64,000 nucleotides of DNA, taken from NCBI GenBank assembly GCA_963734015.1, contig CAVTFG010000013.1, positions 1 through 64,000 of the forward strand. Reading direction: 5' to 3'. Shown here in pieces: positions 53,839-60,996 of this stretch. Every line of letters starts with the position of its first letter. Position 1 is the stretch's first letter. The DNA is from JALZKA01 sp963734015. Lineage in GTDB: Bacteria > Actinomycetota > Thermoleophilia > Solirubrobacterales > 70-9. The translations under genes and the position numbers were made by a program. Below the pieces are notes generated by a model. It worked only from the letters and a program-made list of their open reading frames with translations, did not search any database and had not been told where the DNA came from.

Positions 53839-54018
53839 CTAGCCCTGCTGCTCGCCGCCCATCACCCAGTCGGACTTCTTCGAGTCGTCGAAGCGGATCC
53901 AGACGTGGTCGGCCGGGGTCTTCCCGACCTCGACCATCGCGTCGGTGATGCGGCGGGCAAGCTCGACCTTCTGCTCGTCCGAGCGGCCCTCGTACCAGTG
54001 GATGTGAATGAACGGCAT
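53839..54018 (-). CDS. 4-oxalocrotonate tautomerase-family protein
   Basis: Only 59 residues. After removal of Met the catalytic Pro1 is exposed (MPFIHIHWYEGRSDEQK), as in the 4-OT family, and VELARRITDAMVEVGKTPADHVWIRF follows the beta-alpha-beta layout. Such enzymes are small hexamers that tautomerise ketones or, in some cases, dehalogenate. A leaderless promoter (TAGCGT, N7, ATG). Stands between ileS and trxA with no pathway context. Confidence 0.85.
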   Translation of the reverse strand: MPFIHIHWYEGRSDEQKVELARRITDAMVEVGKTPADHVWIRFDDSKKSDWVMGGEQQG

Positions 54019-54025
54019 GCCGGGG

Positions 54026-54031
54026 ACGCTA
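54026..54031 (-). promoter_or_regulatory. -10 box of the tautomerase gene
   Basis: TAGCGT on the minus strand, seven bases before the ATG at 54018. Confidence 0.4.
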
Positions 54032-54053
54032 TCGCGTCAGGCCCCTGCTCCGA

Positions 54054-54383
54054 CTACGCGGCCAGCGCGGGCTCGAGCTCGGCCTCGAGGCTGCGCTTCG
54101 GCCGGGCTCCGATGATGCGCTTGGCCTCGGCGCCATCCTTGAACAGGATCAGCGTCGGGATGGAGAGGACGTCGAAGCGGGCGGCCGTCTGCTGGTTGTC
54201 GTCGATGTTGAGCGAGACGATGCGAACGTCCTCGCGCTCGCCGGACATCTCCTCGAGGATCGGGTGAACGACGCGGCACGGCCCGCACCAGGGCGCCCAG
54301 AAGTCCACGAGCACGGGCTCGCCGGACTCGAGGACCTCGCTCTGGAAGTTGGCGTCGGTGACGTCGGGCAGCTTGCCGGCCAT
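54054..54383 (-). CDS. trxA: thioredoxin
   Basis: A 109-residue cytosolic thioredoxin. PVLVDFWAPWCGPCRVVHPIL holds the WCGPC redox site and the buried aspartate; SIPTLILFKDG carries the cis-proline. Start ATG 54383 with AGGAGA seven bases upstream; the longer frame to 54407 includes this site and is rejected. A possible promoter lies at about 54470. It reduces ribonucleotide reductase, MsrA (which is also in this window) and other disulphides. Confidence 0.95.
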   Translation of the reverse strand: MAGKLPDVTDANFQSEVLESGEPVLVDFWAPWCGPCRVVHPILEEMSGEREDVRIVSLNIDDNQQTAARFDVLSIPTLILFKDGAEAKRIIGARPKRSLEAELEPALAA

Positions 54384-54469
54384 TTGGTCTCCTGCTTGAA
54401 GGGTCAACTGGAGCGTCCTTTGTATCCGATGCGGTGGCGGATGGTGTCTCCGGTCACCGCGTGGCTTTT

Positions 54470-54475
54470 ACTATA
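54470..54475 (-). promoter_or_regulatory. possible -10 box of trxA
   Basis: TATAGT on the minus strand within an unusually AT-rich stretch (54468-54510), 86 bases before trxA. No good -35 match. Confidence 0.35.
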
Positions 54476-54508
54476 CAAAGTGAAGTACAACGAAGACACG
54501 TTTTCGTT

Positions 54509-55225
54509 TCACCGCTTGCGCATCCGCATCCGCGGCACCCCGAGCGCGGCCTCGACGACGATCCCACCCGACATCTTCGACTCCCCCACCCGCCGGTCGC
54601 GGAACGTGATCGGCACCTCGACCACCCGGAACCCGGCGCGGACAGCGCGATACGTGATCTCGACCTGAAACGCATAGCCGAGCGAGGAGATCGAGCTCAG
54701 GTCGATCGCCTCGAGCACCTCGCGGCGAATCGCCTTGAATCCCCCGGTGAGGTCGCGGATCTCCACGCCCAGCACGCCGCGAGCGTAGGCGCTGCCCCCG
54801 CGGCTGATCGTTCGCCGCAGCGGTCCCCAGTCCGCGACGCTCCCACCGTCGACGTAGCGCGAGCCGAGCACGAGGTCCGCTTCGGCCGCGGCCGCGAGCA
54901 GCGCCGGGATGTCCGCCGGGTCGTGGGAGAAGTCGGCGTCCATCTGGACCACGAGGCGCGCGCCGCCGGTGAGCGCTTGCCGAAAGCCCGCGACGTAGGC
55001 GGGCCCGAGACCCTGCTTGTCCGGACGATGCAGGACGTCGACGTCCTCACCCTCCGCGGCGAGGCGGTCGGCGATCTCGCCGGTGCCGTCGGGGGAGCCG
55101 TCGTCGACAACGAGGATCCGGCTGCCCGAGGGCAAATGCGGCCCCGCCGCGCGCACCAGGGGCTCGAGGTTCTCCGCCTCGTTGTAGGTGGGCAGCACGA
55201 GCCAGACGTCGGCGGCGGCGGTCAT
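54509..55225 (-). CDS. polyprenol-phosphate mannosyltransferase (GT2, DPM1/Ppm1 type)
   Basis: A 238-residue cytoplasmic GT2 enzyme without membrane helices. VLPTYNEAENLEPLV, ILVVDDGSPDGTGEIAD, QMDADFSHDPADIP (the DxD metal site) and GSRYVDGGSVADWG are the dolichol/polyprenol-phosphate mannose synthase motifs, with TGGFKAIRREVLE later. It makes polyprenyl-phosphomannose, the donor for lipoglycan and protein mannosylation outside the membrane. ATG 55225, divergent from polX, with four element A copies between. Confidence 0.9.
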   Translation of the reverse strand: MTAAADVWLVLPTYNEAENLEPLVRAAGPHLPSGSRILVVDDGSPDGTGEIADRLAAEGEDVDVLHRPDKQGLGPAYVAGFRQALTGGARLVVQMDADFSHDPADIPALLAAAAEADLVLGSRYVDGGSVADWGPLRRTISRGGSAYARGVLGVEIRDLTGGFKAIRREVLEAIDLSSISSLGYAFQVEITYRAVRAGFRVVEVPITFRDRRVGESKMSGGIVVEAALGVPRMRMRKR

Positions 55226-55238
55226 TTGGTGAGACTAC

Positions 55239-55458
55239 GAGGCGGAGTCCGAAGGACGAAGCCGAGTCCCGGCGTTGTTGAGCCGGCTTATCTGAGGCGG
55301 AGTCCGAAGGACGAAGCCGAGTCCCGGCGTTGTTGAGCCGGCTTATCTGAGGCGGAGTCCGAAGGACGAAGCCGAGTCCCGGCGTTGTTGAGCCGGCTTA
55401 TCTGAGGCGGAGTCCGAAGGACGAAGCCGAGTCCCGCCGTTGTTGAGGCGGCAGACTA
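55239..55458 (+). repeat. element A, four tandem 55-bp copies upstream of polX
   Basis: Copies begin at 55239, 55294, 55349 and 55404 with an exact 55-bp period and no spacers. Hairpin 1 is GTCC GAA GGAC inside GGC/GCC. Hairpin 2 is CCGGC GTTGTTGA GCCGG in copies 1-3, and CCGCC GTTGTTGA GGCGG in copy 4, a compensatory double change. Sense to polX. Confidence 0.95.
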
Positions 55459-55463
55459 GGGGG

Positions 55464-57209
55464 ATGGCAGCGAAGAAAGAAATGTCGAACGGCGAGATCG
55501 CCGACGCCTTCACCGAACTGGGAACGCTCTACGAACTGGACGGAGCGATCTCGTACCGAGTATTGGCGTACCGCGATGCCGCCAAGGTCATCAAGCAGAG
55601 TCCGGTCTCGATCGCGGAGCTCACCCGCGCGGGTCGCGTAACGGAGCTACCCGGCATCGGCAAGACGATCGAGGAGAAGATCGTCGCGCTGATGGACACG
55701 GGCTCGATCCCGTCGGCCGACAAGCTCAAGGCGAAGTTCCCGCCGAGCCTCGTCGAGGTCACCCTGATCCCGGGGCTGGGCGCGAAGACCGTCCGCCGGC
55801 TCCACGACGAACTCGGGATCGCGACCCTCGACGATCTGCGCACCGCGGTGGCCGAGCAGCGGATCCGCGGCCTGAAGGGCCTCGGTCCGAAGGCGGAGGA
55901 GAACATCGCCGCTCAGCTCGAGAAGCTCGGGGACGAGGGGCCGTCCGAGCGCGTCCTCCTGTCCGATGCCCTGCCGATCGCGGAGCGCCTGGCCGAGGTC
56001 CTGCGGGAGCACCCGGCGTCGCACGCGGTCGACATCGCCGGATCCGCTCGCCGCATGGCAGAGACCTGCAAGGACATCGACCTGATCGCCACCGCCTCGG
56101 ACCCGATGGCCCTCGCCAAGACCCTGATCGAGCACCCCCTCGCCGCCGCGTCCGGCAACCCGAGCGCCAACGGAGCGCGGGTCACGACCTACAACGGCGT
56201 TGCGGTCGACCTGCGCATCGTGCCGCCGGAGGAGTACGGGAACCTCCTGCAGCACTTCACCGGCTCGGCAGCCCACAACGTCCAGCTGCGCGAGCGCGCG
56301 GTGAAGCTCGGGCTGTCCGTCTCCGAGCACGGCATCAAGAACGTCGAGACCGGCAAGGTCCAGAAGCACGAGACCGAGGCCGCGGTCTACAAGCGCCTCG
56401 GCCTCCGCTACATCGAGCCCGAGCTGCGCGAGGGGCGCGGGGAGATCAAGGCGGCGGCGGACGGCAAGCTGCCGAAGTTGATCGAGGTCGGCGACATCCG
56501 CGGCGACCTGCACTCCCACACCACGCTCTCCGACGGCAAGAACACGCTGGACGAGATGGCAGAGGCCGCGAAGGCCAAGGGCTATGCCTACCTCGCGGTC
56601 ACCGACCACTCGGCCACGCACGGCTTCGGTGACCACGTCACGCCGGAGCGGCTGGAGGAGCGGATCGAGGAGATCGCCGAGCTGAACGCGCGGGTCGGCT
56701 CGAGCCGCTTCCGCGTGTTGGCCGGGACCGAGAGCAACATCCTCCCGGACGGCTCGCTGGACTACGAGGATTCGCTGCTGGAGCGGCTCGACTGGGTCAT
56801 CGCCAGCGTCCACACGTCGTTCCGGATGACGAAGGCGAACATGACGGCGCGGATGGTGGCCGCGGTGGAACACCCGCTGGTGGACTGCCTGGGCCACCCG
56901 AGCGGCCGCATGCTGCTGCGCCGGGACGGCTACGACTTCGACATCGAGGCGGTGGCCGAGGCCGCAGCGCGCGCCGGGACGTTCATCGAGATCAACGGCA
57001 ACCCGAACCGGCGTGACCTCTCCGAGCAGAACGCGCGCGTGGTCGCGGACGCCGGCGTGAAGATCTGCCTGAACACGGACGCGCACCGCGTGTCGACGCT
57101 GGAGAACATGCGTTACGGCATCGCCACGGCGCGACGGGCGTGGCTGACGAAGGCCGACGTGGCAAACGCGCGTCCGTGGGCGCAGTTCCAGAAGCTGCGA
57201 AAGAGGTAG
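55464..57209 (+). CDS. polX: DNA polymerase X family, with PHP exonuclease domain
   Basis: A 581-residue PolX. The N-terminal 8-kDa-like helix-hairpin-helix part has TELPGIGKTIEEKIVAL and PGLGAKTVRRLHDELG. The polymerase palm has GSARRMAETCKDIDLIA (DxD-type metal residues). The C-terminal PHP domain (about 335-575) has GDLHSHTTLSDGKN, VTDHSATHG, ASVHTSF and NTDAHR. It fills small gaps and trims 3' ends in base-excision repair. ATG 55464 lies six bases past the last element A copy. Its stop overlaps the operator before the MarR gene. Confidence 0.95.
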   Translation: MAAKKEMSNGEIADAFTELGTLYELDGAISYRVLAYRDAAKVIKQSPVSIAELTRAGRVTELPGIGKTIEEKIVALMDTGSIPSADKLKAKFPPSLVEVTLIPGLGAKTVRRLHDELGIATLDDLRTAVAEQRIRGLKGLGPKAEENIAAQLEKLGDEGPSERVLLSDALPIAERLAEVLREHPASHAVDIAGSARRMAETCKDIDLIATASDPMALAKTLIEHPLAAASGNPSANGARVTTYNGVAVDLRIVPPEEYGNLLQHFTGSAAHNVQLRERAVKLGLSVSEHGIKNVETGKVQKHETEAAVYKRLGLRYIEPELREGRGEIKAAADGKLPKLIEVGDIRGDLHSHTTLSDGKNTLDEMAEAAKAKGYAYLAVTDHSATHGFGDHVTPERLEERIEEIAELNARVGSSRFRVLAGTESNILPDGSLDYEDSLLERLDWVIASVHTSFRMTKANMTARMVAAVEHPLVDCLGHPSGRMLLRRDGYDFDIEAVAEAAARAGTFIEINGNPNRRDLSEQNARVVADAGVKICLNTDAHRVSTLENMRYGIATARRAWLTKADVANARPWAQFQKLRKR

Positions 57210-57228
57210 TTTGCTAAGCTAATTAGCA
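57209..57228. promoter_or_regulatory. MarR-type operator overlapping the leaderless promoter
   Basis: Palindrome TGCTAA-GCTAA-TTAGCA (57212-57228) that abuts the GTG start at 57229. TAAGCT (57215-57220) inside it could be the -10 box, eight bases before the start, so binding would block transcription. Confidence 0.6.
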
Positions 57229-57675
57229 GTGGTAACTACCTCAAGACGATCGGCTATTGGAGGCAGCCTCCCGGTTGCGACTTGCGATCGTCCGGACCGC
57301 TCGGCGCATGCGGCAGGAGGCCGAGCCCCGACCTCTCGCCCACCCTCACGGCCGCGCTTGGCCACGATCGAGCGCCACGGTCCGCTGACACCCAGTGAGC
57401 TGGCCGACGCCGAGCGCATCAAGCGACCGACCGCAACCCGGATCGCCGCATCCCTGGAGGCCGACGAACTGATCGTCCGCGCGCCCGATCCGAGCGACGG
57501 CCGTGGGTCGCTCCTCAGGATCAGCCCCCGCGGCCGCGACCTCCTGAAGAGACTTCGCAAGCGGAAGAACGCATACCTCTCGCGCCGGCTGCGAGAGCTC
57601 GACTCCGACGACGTCGAGGCGCTGGAGCGCGCCGCCGAAGTCCTCGAGCGGATGCTCGAGGGTGAGAAGGCTTGA
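57229..57675 (+). CDS. MarR-family regulator; part of the N-terminal half out of frame by three +1 insertions
   Basis: The second half is a clear MarR domain: LATIERHGPLTPSELADAERIKRPTATRIAASLEADELI and a wing with APDPSDGRGSLLRISPRG. Residues 15-46 of the plain frame are nonsense, yet the other two frames hold the expected helices (LAIVRTARRMRQEAEP, then DLSPTLTAAL). Three single insertions (near 57270, 57326 and 57356) sum to three and restore the frame. It is co-transcribed with the MFS gene (TTGA overlap), so it probably represses an efflux pump and itself. Confidence 0.82.
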   Translation: MVTTSRRSAIGGSLPVATCDRPDRSAHAAGGRAPTSRPPSRPRLATIERHGPLTPSELADAERIKRPTATRIAASLEADELIVRAPDPSDGRGSLLRISPRGRDLLKRLRKRKNAYLSRRLRELDSDDVEALERAAEVLERMLEGEKA

Positions 57676-59069
57676 GCGCCGCCCTACGGCGTTCCGTCGG
57701 CTCGCTTCAGGTCCCGAACTACCGGCGCTGGTTCGCCGGCCAGCTGGTCTCGATCAGCGGCAATTGGATGCAGATCGTCGCCGAGATGTGGCTGGTGCTG
57801 ACCCTCACGGGCAGCGCCTTCGCCGTCGGCCTGACAACAGCGCTCCAGTTCCTTCCGATGCTGCTCGCCGGAGCCTGGGGCGGCCTCGTCGCCGACTCGA
57901 TGTCCAAGCGCAAGCTGCTGCTCGTGACCCAGGCGCTGATGGCGGTGCCCGCGCTGACCCTGTTCGCCCTCTCCGCCACCGGCGACATCGCCGCGTGGAT
58001 GGTGATGGCGCTCGTCCTCGCTCGCGGATTCGTGCTCGCCGTCGACATGCCGGCGCGCCAGAGCTTCGTCATCGAGATCGTCGGATCCGACCGCGTCGTC
58101 AACGCGGTGGGGCTCCAGAGCGTCCTGATCCACACGTCGCGCATCACGGGGCCGGCGCTGGCCGGCCTGCTGATCGCCGGCGGAGGCATCGAGCTCTGCT
58201 TCCTGCTGAACGCGCTCTCGTTCGGCGCGATGATCCTCGCGCTCCGCTCGCTGGACATCCAAGAGCTCGCTCCGCCGAAGCTCGCGACGCGCGAGCCCGG
58301 CGCCATCCGGTCGGCTTTCCGCTACGTGACCCGGACTCCCGAGCTGGCGATCCCGCTGGGGATGATGGCGCTGGTCGGCACCCTCGGCTTCAACTTCCAG
58401 GTCCTGCTCCCGCTCCTCGCCCGGGAGACCTTCGCGGGCGGCGCGACCGCCTACTCGGCACTCGTCGTCGCGATGGGCGCCGGCGCGGTGGCGGGCGCAC
58501 TCGTCACCGGCGCCCGGCGCCAGATCGGGGAGCGGCTGCTGGTCGGTGCCGCGGTGGGATTCGGAGCGTTCGCCCTGCTTGCTGCCGCCGCGCCGACGCT
58601 GAGCCTGGCCGCCCTCGCCCTGGTGCCGCTTGGCGCCGCCAGCGTCACCTTCGCCGCGGGCATCAACTCGACGCTGCAGCTGGCGGCCGAGCCGCACATG
58701 CGCGGCCGAGTGATGGCCCTCTACTCGATCGTCTTCCTCGGATCGACGCCGATCGGCGGTCCGATCACGGGCCTCCTGTCGGGCGCGCTCGGCGCACGCG
58801 CGGCACTGGTGATGGGCGGGGTCGCCGCGCTCACAGCCGCGCTCGGCGCCCGGTTCGCCTTCGCCCGCGCCTCCCGGTCGCGTGTCACCGATCCTCCGGC
58901 GGTGGAGGCGGGGGCTTCGGCTGGGGCGAGCGATCCCGATAGAGGCCGGGAGTGCGAACGAGACGGATCGGCTCCAGTGCCGAGGTCGGCTCGACGTAGA
59001 AGCGAACACCGTCCCGGTCCTCGATCGCCCGCACCGCGTCCTCGCGCCGGCGCCAGAGCAGAGCGATGA
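57672..59069 (+). CDS. MFS efflux transporter (EntS-like MFS_3)
   Basis: About 12 membrane helices in the first 405 residues. VPNYRRWFAGQLVSISGNWMQ at the start, DSMSKRKLLLVTQ in loop 2-3, MPARQSFVIEIV and GINSTLQLAAEPHMRGRVMALY are typical of the DHA3/EntS group that exports drugs or siderophores. The start TTG 57672 overlaps the MarR stop. The last 55-60 residues are Ser/Arg/Pro-rich and antisense to the next gene for 185 bases, so the true stop may have been lost; the real protein probably ends near 58900. Confidence 0.85.
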   Translation: MSAALRRSVGSLQVPNYRRWFAGQLVSISGNWMQIVAEMWLVLTLTGSAFAVGLTTALQFLPMLLAGAWGGLVADSMSKRKLLLVTQALMAVPALTLFALSATGDIAAWMVMALVLARGFVLAVDMPARQSFVIEIVGSDRVVNAVGLQSVLIHTSRITGPALAGLLIAGGGIELCFLLNALSFGAMILALRSLDIQELAPPKLATREPGAIRSAFRYVTRTPELAIPLGMMALVGTLGFNFQVLLPLLARETFAGGATAYSALVVAMGAGAVAGALVTGARRQIGERLLVGAAVGFGAFALLAAAAPTLSLAALALVPLGAASVTFAAGINSTLQLAAEPHMRGRVMALYSIVFLGSTPIGGPITGLLSGALGARAALVMGGVAALTAALGARFAFARASRSRVTDPPAVEAGASAGASDPDRGRECERDGSAPVPRSARRRSEHRPGPRSPAPRPRAGARAER

Positions 59070-59430
59070 GGAGCGCGTAGCCGGCCCCGATCACCGCGAT
59101 CTGCGGGAAGGCGACGCCCGCCACCCCGCAGACGATCGCGAACGCCCCGATCGGCCAGAGCCGCATGAACGCGATCCGCGTGTCGCTCTCGGACGGCAGG
59201 CTCGTCGCCGTCCGGGCGCCGCGCAGGGCCGGGGTGATCCCTTCGGCCGCCCTGGCGGGCGTTCCGAGCAGGAGGCCGATCACGGTCGCGATCAGCCACC
59301 AGCCCCCGCCGAAGATCGCGGCGAACGTGGAGTCGTCGTTCTGGATAACCAGCACCGACAGCGCCGCGAGCGCCGTGGCGACCCCCGCCACGAGGAGCAC
59401 CGTGATGCGCAGCAGCTCCGAGAACAGCAT
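58885..59430 (-). CDS. membrane protein of unknown function
   Basis: 181 residues with four helices: about 8-27, 39-56, 90-108 and 112-128. A proline run (PKPPPPPPEDR) closes the protein. The family is not recognised. ATG 59430 overlaps the stop of otsB (TGATG), so they are coupled. It overlaps the 3' end of the MFS frame on the other strand. Confidence 0.65.
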   Translation of the reverse strand: MLFSELLRITVLLVAGVATALAALSVLVIQNDDSTFAAIFGGGWWLIATVIGLLLGTPARAAEGITPALRGARTATSLPSESDTRIAFMRLWPIGAFAIVCGVAGVAFPQIAVIGAGYALLIALLWRRREDAVRAIEDRDGVRFYVEPTSALEPIRLVRTPGLYRDRSPQPKPPPPPPEDR

Positions 59431-60221
59431 CAGCCCGTGTCCAGCGCCCGGAGGATGTCCAGCACGCCCTCCGTACCCTCGACCACCAGATCCGCCTCGG
59501 CGGCGATCTCCGGCGGGCTTTCCTCGGATGCCACCCCGACCCGCACCGCGCTGCCCAGCCGGGCGCTGCCGGCGAGCGCGTCCAGCGCCCGGAACGCGTC
59601 GAGGTCCGTGCGGTCGTCGCCGGCGAACAGCGCCGCGTCGAGCGGTGCGCGCTCGACCAGCAGCCGGTGCACCGCCGAGCCCTTGTCGATACCGGAGACG
59701 GGGCGAAGCTCCAGCACCTTGCGCCCCCACAGGGGGATCAGCTCCCGGTCGCGCGCTCCGGCCGCGATCTCACGCGCAGCCAACTCCGCCGCAGGATCGT
59801 CCGCGGCGCCCCGCCAATGCACCACCTGGATCGGCCCCTTGTCCTCGCTCCGCAGGCCGAGGGCGGAGAGGCGGTCCCAGTCGAGGCCGGCGATGAAATC
59901 CGCGGCGCGGCGCCCGCGGGGCAGGGCCGCGGGATCCAGCGCCGGCTCGTCATCGCCCGGCAGCAGCAGCTCGAACCCCTGATTGCCGATGTAGACCAGG
60001 TCGGCGCCGACCATCCGCCGCGCCGCGAGGGCCCTGCGTCCCGTCACGCAGCCGACCAGGGCGTAACGATCCGCCAGGCGCTCGAGCAATGCGGTCGCCT
60101 GCGCCGGCACCCGGGCATCCTCCGGCCGGTCGACGATGGGGGCGAGGGTCCCGTCGACGTCGGTCAGCACCGCGCAGCGCTCGGGGCGCGCGAGAAAGGG
60201 CTCGAGGAGAGGAGAGCTCAC
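59430..60221 (-). CDS. otsB: trehalose-6-phosphate phosphatase
   Basis: A HAD-superfamily phosphatase of 263 residues. VLTDVDGTLAPI has the nucleophile aspartate (DxDGT), VTGRRALAARRM and YIGNQGFELL the second motif, KGSAVHRLL the lysine motif and FAGDDRTDLDAFRAL the last acidic motif. It finishes the OtsA-OtsB trehalose pathway; otsA is not in the window. GTG start, leaderless (TAGTTC, N6). Confidence 0.93.
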   Translation of the reverse strand: MSSPLLEPFLARPERCAVLTDVDGTLAPIVDRPEDARVPAQATALLERLADRYALVGCVTGRRALAARRMVGADLVYIGNQGFELLLPGDDEPALDPAALPRGRRAADFIAGLDWDRLSALGLRSEDKGPIQVVHWRGAADDPAAELAAREIAAGARDRELIPLWGRKVLELRPVSGIDKGSAVHRLLVERAPLDAALFAGDDRTDLDAFRALDALAGSARLGSAVRVGVASEESPPEIAAEADLVVEGTEGVLDILRALDTG

Positions 60222-60227
60222 AGGGGC

Positions 60228-60233
60228 GAACTA
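60228..60233 (-). promoter_or_regulatory. -10 box of otsB, sharing bases with the divergent box
   Basis: TAGTTC on the minus strand, six bases before the otsB GTG. It shares the ACTAGT core with TAGTAT on the other strand. Confidence 0.5.
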
Positions 60234-60237
60234 GTAT
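60232..60237 (+). promoter_or_regulatory. -10 box of the first TSUP half gene
   Basis: TAGTAT, eight bases before the GTG at 60246. Together with the otsB box it forms a bidirectional promoter in a 24-base gap. Confidence 0.5.
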
Positions 60238-60245
60238 CGCCCGCC

Positions 60246-60605
60246 GTGGACGCCCGGTACCTCAAGCTCGCGGCCGTCGGCACTGCGGCCGGGGCCTTCA
60301 GCGGGCTGTTCGGAGTCGGCGGCGGCACGATCATCGTCCCGCTCCTGATCCTCTGGTTCGGGTACGGCGAGCGCGAGGCGACCGGCACGAGCCTCGCCGC
60401 GATCGTGATCATCGCCGCGCTCGCCGCGATCGGCCAGGGTGCCTACGGAAACGTCGACGTCGTCAAGGGCATCGCAATCGGGATCCCGGCCGTGGCGGGC
60501 GTCATCGCCGGCACCGCACTCCAGCAGCGGATCCCGCAGGTCACCGTCTCCTACCTCTTCGCACTGGTGCTTGTCGCCATGGCGGTTCACCTTCTCGTCC
60601 CATGA
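60246..60605 (+). CDS. half-size TSUP permease subunit A
   Basis: 119 residues with four membrane helices and the TSUP signature AGAFSGLFGVGGGTIIVPLLI followed by REATGTSLAAIVIIA. Full TSUP proteins have two such halves. Here each half is a separate gene (see the next one, 13 bases downstream), so the active transporter is probably a heterodimer. Substrate unknown. GTG start from a leaderless promoter. Confidence 0.82.
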   Translation: MDARYLKLAAVGTAAGAFSGLFGVGGGTIIVPLLILWFGYGEREATGTSLAAIVIIAALAAIGQGAYGNVDVVKGIAIGIPAVAGVIAGTALQQRIPQVTVSYLFALVLVAMAVHLLVP

Positions 60606-60618
60606 GGCGCGGAGCCTG

Positions 60619-60996
60619 ATGGACATCCTCCTCGCGATCCTGTTCGGCATCGCCGGTGGCGTGTTGGGCGGCCTGGTCGGCGTCGGCGGCGGCATCCTCT
60701 TCGTCCCGGCGCTGGTGATCTTCCTCGACGAGCCCCAGGTCCGGGCCGAGGCGACGTCGCTCCTGGCGATCGTGATCGTCGCGATCGCGGGCACCTGGCG
60801 CCAGCGCGCCTACGGCAACGTTCGCCTCGGCGACGCTGCCGTGATCGGCGCGCTTTCGGTGCTGGGGGTGGCGTTGGGAGTGGTGGTCGCCAACGAGGTC
60901 TCGGAGCGAACGCTCGAGGTCGCCTTCGCGGCCCTGGCGCTGGTGGTCGCCGTGCAGCTCGTGATCAGAGCGAGCCGTGCTCCAGAGCGCCCTTGA
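60619..60996 (+). CDS. half-size TSUP permease subunit B
   Basis: 125 residues, four helices, with GGVLGGLVGVGGGILFVPALVIFL and RAEATSLLAIVIVAI, the same signature as subunit A but clearly diverged. GGAG lies eight bases before ATG 60619. The two proteins read together have the length and pattern of one ordinary TSUP protein (compare the single gene at 21203). Its last 30 bases overlap the YhaM gene, convergently. Confidence 0.82.
   Translation: MDILLAILFGIAGGVLGGLVGVGGGILFVPALVIFLDEPQVRAEATSLLAIVIVAIAGTWRQRAYGNVRLGDAAVIGALSVLGVALGVVVANEVSERTLEVAFAALALVVAVQLVIRASRAPERP

Noticed and set aside
53725..54267. C-terminal extension of the IleS frame past 53824
   Set aside because: The true IleS C-terminus (TYVAGETLATTVEYDVG...) lies in the +1 frame and stops at 53824. 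The extension runs antisense through the tautomerase and trxA genes.
55239..55458. Four exact-period direct repeats that resemble a CRISPR array
   Set aside because: The units abut with no spacers, contain two internal hairpins, recur singly elsewhere, and no cas gene is present.
58900..59069. MFS C-terminal tail as a real cytoplasmic domain
   Set aside because: It is Ser/Arg/Pro-rich, antisense to the membrane-protein gene at 58885, and matches no transporter tail; kept in coordinates only because no earlier stop exists in frame.
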